DNA from: Methanofastidiosum sp.
GTDB taxonomy: Archaea > Methanobacteriota_B > Thermococci > Methanofastidiosales > Methanofastidiosaceae
Assembly (NCBI GenBank): GCA_013329085.1
Contig: DUKX01000044.1
Location: 226-13,826 of the forward strand
Reading direction: 5' to 3'
Length of the DNA stretch: 13,601 nt
Shown piece by piece: positions 10,599-13,601 of this stretch (position 1 is the first letter of the stretch; every line of letters begins with the position of its first letter). The notes below the pieces were generated by a model. That model ran no database searches and was not told where the DNA came from. It was given only the letters and a program-made list of their open reading frames with translations. The translations under genes were made by a program, and so were the position numbers.

Positions 10599-10618
10599 AT
10601 TGTTTCCAAATAATAAAC

Positions 10619-11578
10619 ATGTTAATCCTTTCGGAAAATGATCTTAGATCAGTTCTTAATTATAAAAATGTGCTCAAGGCACTTGAATCAGGTTTTGTTG
10701 CATACAAAAGGAAAGGAAAATTTCCAATTAGAACGGCAATAGATTCAGAGGAAAATAAAACAACAGTATTGTTCATGCCATCCTCTTTTCTAGACAAGTC
10801 CGGAGTAAAAATAGTGTCATTATGCGAGAATAATCCTCCAAACAGGCTCCCTTATACTAGGGGCATATATGTTTTGGCTTCATTAAAAGATGGTGCACCA
10901 CTCTGTATCATGAATGGAACTTATCTAACACATATCAGAACTGCAGTTACTTCCTTATTGGCATCAAAGTATCTGGCAAAAAAAGATCCAAAGACATTGG
11001 GCATTATCGGTACAGGAAAGGTAGGAACAATGGCATGTGAAGCTCATCTATCGCATTTTGGAATAGAGAAAATATATGCTTTCGATAAACTTGATTATTC
11101 ACTTAATTCATTTGCACAAAGAGTAACTGTAGGCAATAATCCAAATATATTTTTATGTAAAGATGGAAACGAAGTTGTGTCTAAATCTGATATATTCATC
11201 ACAGCAACAACTTCAAACATTCCTATTTTTAATTCTCGCTCTGTTAAGGAAGGAACTCACATCAATGGAATTGGGTCTTACAAAAAGACAATGCAAGAGA
11301 TACCGGAGGGGCTTGTACTAAGGGCAAAAGTTTTTGTTGACACTCTTGAAGGTGCAACTTCTGAGCCCGGAGACATTGTCATTCCTCTCCAAAATGGATT
11401 AGTTAACAAAGAGGACATTATGGAGATTTCTGATGTAATTCTAAAAAGAATTTCAAGAGAGGATACTGATATTACCTTTTTCAAATCTGTTGGATTTTCT
11501 CTGGAAGACATTATTACTGCAGAACTTGCGTATAATGAATCTAAGAAGAACGGTATCGGGATAGAAGTAGACATTTGA
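10619..11578 (+). CDS. ornithine cyclodeaminase/mu-crystallin family NAD(P)-dependent enzyme
   Basis: A 319-residue protein of the OCD/mu-crystallin family, whose archaeal members include alanine dehydrogenase and others that reduce cyclic imines. Seen: the typical N-terminus MLILSENDLRSVL, K64 in GVKIVS, the THIRTAVTS block with R107, a Rossmann motif GTGKVG (131-136), DIFITATTS, the HINGIG block (215-219), EPGDI, and the C-terminal helix ending DIITAELAY. K64 and R107 match residues that bind the substrate carboxylate in the family. After HINGIG the sequence is SYKKTMQEI (219-227). True ornithine cyclodeaminases carry a catalytic Asp here (GxDxPGK type), which is missing, so the ornithine reaction is unlikely. 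Alanine dehydrogenase or an imino-acid reductase is more plausible; the substrate is open. The ATG is chosen because a longer TTG start (10580) would lie upstream of the TATA box. Confidence 0.85.
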   Translation: MLILSENDLRSVLNYKNVLKALESGFVAYKRKGKFPIRTAIDSEENKTTVLFMPSSFLDKSGVKIVSLCENNPPNRLPYTRGIYVLASLKDGAPLCIMNGTYLTHIRTAVTSLLASKYLAKKDPKTLGIIGTGKVGTMACEAHLSHFGIEKIYAFDKLDYSLNSFAQRVTVGNNPNIFLCKDGNEVVSKSDIFITATTSNIPIFNSRSVKEGTHINGIGSYKKTMQEIPEGLVLRAKVFVDTLEGATSEPGDIVIPLQNGLVNKEDIMEISDVILKRISREDTDITFFKSVGFSLEDIITAELAYNESKKNGIGIEVDI

Positions 11579-11587
11579 TTAAAATCA

Positions 11588-11660
11588 CGCCCCCGCCGGG
11601 ATTCGAACCCGGCGCTTCGGCTCCGCAGGCCAATATTTTATCCGGCTAAACTACGGGGGC
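11588..11660 (-). tRNA. tRNA-Arg (anticodon GCG)
   Basis: A 73-nt cloverleaf. The acceptor GCCCCCG pairs with CGGGGGC. The D-stem is GTTT/AAAT with a 9-nt loop containing GG. The anticodon stem TTGGC/GCCGA holds the loop CTGCGGA, whose middle bases are GCG, reading CGC and CGU arginine codons. The variable loop is 4 nt. The T-arm is CCGGG, TTCGAAT, CCCGG. The discriminator is G and CCA is not encoded, as is common in archaea. There is no intron. The 3' end faces the stop of the dehydrogenase gene only 9 bp away; TTTT on the minus strand (11581-11584) may end its transcript. Confidence 0.96.
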
Positions 11661-11684
11661 AGCACAAAGGTCAAAATAGAAAGA

Positions 11685-11692
11685 TTAATAAA
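11685..11692. promoter_or_regulatory. TATA-like element between tRNA-Arg and the 92-aa gene
   Basis: TTAATAAA on the + strand, TTTATTAA on the minus strand. It is centred about 28 bp before the first base of the tRNA, a good archaeal promoter distance. On the + strand it would start transcription near 11712-11716, giving the downstream small gene a short leader that includes GGTGAG. It may serve both directions. Confidence 0.5.
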
Positions 11693-11723
11693 CTTTTTGG
11701 TATTAGGTTTCATTGGTGAGGCA

Positions 11724-12002
11724 ATGGAAGATGAAGACATCGATAATGTAGTTATTCAGGGAGAGCCATCACCTGAAGAGATTGCAGAGAGTGATAGAGA
11801 AGGCATAAGAATTGCAGCAAAAGAAGTAAACTATGAACTTACGCCTGCTGAGATAGAGGACATCAGAAAAGGAATGTTAAAGTCATTGATACTTAAGATA
11901 GTAGCTGCTAACTCACTAGTCCCTGATAATGTAAAAGAAGACGACTTTGAGACTATTCTCGCCTTATACACAAACGTACTATCAAACATGCTCAAAAAAT
12001 AA
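11724..12002 (+). CDS. hypothetical acidic helical protein, 92 aa
   Basis: I do not recognise this family. The ATG at 11724 is preceded by GGTGAG with a 3-nt gap, a fair ribosome binding site, which favours it over the upstream in-frame TTG at 11697. The protein starts very acidic (MEDEDIDN), continues with a predicted helix rich in Glu (SPEEIAESDREGIRIAAKE) and then a compact helical half beginning LTPAEIEDIRKGML and ending in LALYTNVLSNMLKK. There are no cysteines, signal peptide or membrane segment. The regular helical pattern and a ribosome binding site support a real gene. It stands alone between tRNA-Arg and the convergent secreted-protein gene. Function unknown. Confidence 0.7.
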   Translation: MEDEDIDNVVIQGEPSPEEIAESDREGIRIAAKEVNYELTPAEIEDIRKGMLKSLILKIVAANSLVPDNVKEDDFETILALYTNVLSNMLKK

Positions 12003-12100
12003 TATTCTATTTTATTTAATTTCTAGGAATAATTAGTTAACATATATTCTATAAATTTAGTAAAACCATTAAGCGCTTTCAGTATATAAAGAAAAATTAT
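12003..12100. terminator. convergent AT-rich spacer
   Basis: These 98 bp lie between the stops of the 92-residue protein (+) and the secreted propeller protein (-). The + strand after 12002 is T-rich (TATTTTATTTAATTT near 12009-12023), suiting termination of the small gene. On the minus strand, TTTTT lies opposite 12092-12096, just after the stop of the propeller gene. An inverted repeat, TTTCAGT (12077-12083) with ACTGAAA (12108-12114), spans that stop with a 24-nt loop. No gene is seen here. Confidence 0.35.
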
Positions 12101-13549
12101 TTATTTGACTGAAATTTCTATTTCTTTTTCTTGATAAATATAGGTTCCTTGAACTTTAAATTTTATTTTATAATTGCCCGGGTCACAGTTTGGATTTATT
12201 GATACATCATAGTAATATGTTGACTTTGGAAGTATGTCTGTCTTTTCTGGCCTTATATTTATTTTCATGCAAGATGGGCAATCCTCTACAGCTAGGGTTA
12301 CATCTTTTGCCTTAAGCAATCCTCTGTTTTCAACTCCAATTTGAATGATATTCTCTAGATTATTATTTATAAGAAGGCCGCTTGTGAATTGGCCTCCCGG
12401 TATATAGTGAATGTTCGATGAAGGACTGAACAAATCAGTTAACTGTATGTTATACAATAAATTGGGGGTCACTTTATTAGTTGTCTGAATCTTAACACAG
12501 GTGTTAGCGTAACCAATTGTATAGTTAGATCCTGTTTTACCAGTGAACCACATCTTTAAATTTGGACAACCTCCAGTTTCAAAACCGTTTGGATCATAGA
12601 GTACTGAAGGGGTGTATGTTCTATCATTTCTCCACAAGACTCCATCATTCTTATATAAAATTGGATTATTTGGATCTCTTTGCCAATTGATGCCATCTGT
12701 TGATGTTGCATGACCAATTCCTTCTCCCGCTTCTGTTTGGCCTCCAGAATACCATAAGTGCCAAGTATCTCCGATTTTTACAACTGTTCCATATGTAGTA
12801 TAACTGCTGTCCCAAGCATCTGTATTTCCCCAAACTCCCTCGTTACCTCTCTTTAGTACTCTTCCATAACCTTTCCACAAAATACCATCAGTAGAATATG
12901 CAAGTCCAATCTCCTCAAAACCACCTGTGGTACCATCATAATACATAACAAATTTATTGTTCCAAATGTTCACATCATCAAGATTAGTGGATCCATTTAC
13001 ATTGTAAAAAACGTCTATAGGGCCATAAGATCCCCTGTTCCAATCATTAGATCCTACTACTGAATTTCCAACTTGTTGTATTGTCTGATCATTATACCAA
13101 TTAATTCCATTTGAAGACTCTGCGCATCTAATACTGTTTATGCTGTAAAGATATGCACTTGTATCTTGGTACCATATCCGATAATACATTGTAGTCGAAG
13201 AAGGATTTATTCCAGAATTTGCACCGCTAAATCCATTAGGGAAATATACAACATGGCAGTGGTGGGGACTAGTAAGGCCAGTATTAGTAATAATATTAGT
13301 CCAGTTTATTCCATCTTCTGATTGAGTTACATATGCTCCACCGTTACCATTACTATACCACATCTTGTAATATGAAGCATCGCCGTGACCACTAAATTTG
13401 TTGATATCAAAAATGACAGTAGGGTAATAGGCCTTAGGAGCGGAATCAAACACGGGATTCTTAGAATATTCTTCAAATGTTATTTCCTGAGCCATAATAA
13501 ATGGAACAGTTAATACTAATAATGTTAAAACAATAGCAATATACTTCAT
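12101..13549 (-). CDS. secreted five-repeat beta-propeller protein (GH43-like fold) with C-terminal Ig-like domain
   Basis: 482 residues from the ATG at 13549. Residues 1-20 form a signal peptide with likely cleavage at IMA/QE, so it is exported. Residues from about 22 to 350 hold five copies of one unit: a core strand such as MWYS (65), IWYQ (125), MYYDG (202), LWYSG (265) and MWFTG (333), followed in four of five by S-x-DGI-x-W (about 77, 145, 218 and 282). This is the blade pattern of five-bladed propellers of the GH43/GH32-like fold, which bind or cleave glycans. I cannot assign the three catalytic acids, so enzyme activity is uncertain. Residues from about 360 to 482 look like an Ig-like/CARDB beta-sandwich (VENRGLLKAKDVTLAV, then YYYDVSINPN). 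Seven cysteines could form disulphides. No transmembrane anchor follows. The TATA box implies a leaderless mRNA from this ATG, and no Shine-Dalgarno is present. Confidence 0.8.
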   Translation of the reverse strand: MKYIAIVLTLLVLTVPFIMAQEITFEEYSKNPVFDSAPKAYYPTVIFDINKFSGHGDASYYKMWYSNGNGGAYVTQSEDGINWTNIITNTGLTSPHHCHVVYFPNGFSGANSGINPSSTTMYYRIWYQDTSAYLYSINSIRCAESSNGINWYNDQTIQQVGNSVVGSNDWNRGSYGPIDVFYNVNGSTNLDDVNIWNNKFVMYYDGTTGGFEEIGLAYSTDGILWKGYGRVLKRGNEGVWGNTDAWDSSYTTYGTVVKIGDTWHLWYSGGQTEAGEGIGHATSTDGINWQRDPNNPILYKNDGVLWRNDRTYTPSVLYDPNGFETGGCPNLKMWFTGKTGSNYTIGYANTCVKIQTTNKVTPNLLYNIQLTDLFSPSSNIHYIPGGQFTSGLLINNNLENIIQIGVENRGLLKAKDVTLAVEDCPSCMKINIRPEKTDILPKSTYYYDVSINPNCDPGNYKIKFKVQGTYIYQEKEIEISVK

Positions 13550-13570
13550 AAAAATTAGCAAAGATGTCTA

Positions 13571-13578
13571 TTTATATA
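13571..13578 (-). promoter_or_regulatory. TATA box for the secreted propeller gene
   Basis: The minus strand reads ATATATAAATAG, with core TATATAAA. Its centre is about 25 bp upstream of the ATG at 13549, so the transcript should begin at or next to that ATG. This argues against the in-frame TTG at 13561. Confidence 0.65.
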
Positions 13579-13601
13579 TCTAACTCTTAAAATTACCAAA
13601 A

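Noticed and set aside
10580..10618. Longer dehydrogenase start at TTG 10580
   Set aside because: The TTG lies upstream of the TATA box, and the family's N-terminus begins at the ATG at 10619.
11278..11574. Minus-strand 98-codon frame
   Set aside because: Antisense shadow of the dehydrogenase gene, whose family motifs are clear on the + strand.
13550..13561. Longer secreted-protein start at TTG 13561
   Set aside because: The TATA box places the transcript start at about the ATG at 13549, and the signal peptide is standard from that Met.

Overview
This is a piece of an archaeal chromosome, almost certainly euryarchaeal. Four things point that way: both subunits of the archaea-specific replicative polymerase PolD, an archaeal-type 23S rRNA, TATA boxes about 25-28 bp ahead of several starts, and a tRNA gene without an encoded CCA. 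The protein genes are AT-rich, while the rRNA is only moderately GC-rich, which suggests a mesophile or moderate thermophile. Adjacent, co-directional PolD subunit genes recall Thermococcales and their uncultured relatives (for example Methanofastidiosa-like lineages). That placement is inference; I cannot test it here.

Layout. Positions 1 to about 2838 are a 5'-truncated 23S rRNA, + strand. No 5S gene follows it. A TATA box then serves a small Roadblock/LC7 protein (3012-3386, +). From 10547 down to 3410 runs a four-gene minus-strand cluster: an XPD/Rad3-family Fe-S helicase, a 72-residue acidic zinc ribbon, PolD small subunit DP1 and PolD large subunit DP2. Gaps are 25, 21 and 0 bp, so it is probably one transcription unit for replication and repair. 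Divergent from it is an ornithine cyclodeaminase/mu-crystallin family dehydrogenase (10619-11578, +). This is followed by a convergent tRNA-Arg(GCG) on the minus strand (11588-11660), an unrecognised acidic 92-residue protein (11724-12002, +), and a secreted five-repeat beta-propeller protein with a C-terminal Ig-like domain (12101-13549, -).

Points of most interest. DP1 and DP2 lie in one reading frame with only a TGA between them, and DP2 starts with TTG on the very next codon. The small zinc ribbon between the helicase and PolD resembles the carrier LysW but lacks its terminal motif, so it is a candidate unknown partner of the replication machinery. The DP2 C-terminus looks like a PCNA-binding PIP box ending in Cys instead of the usual aromatic. 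TATA positions show that the dehydrogenase and the secreted protein are probably leaderless and that longer TTG-initiated versions of them are artefacts. I saw no mobile element, CRISPR array, intein or origin repeats. No stretch over 300 bp lacks a gene.
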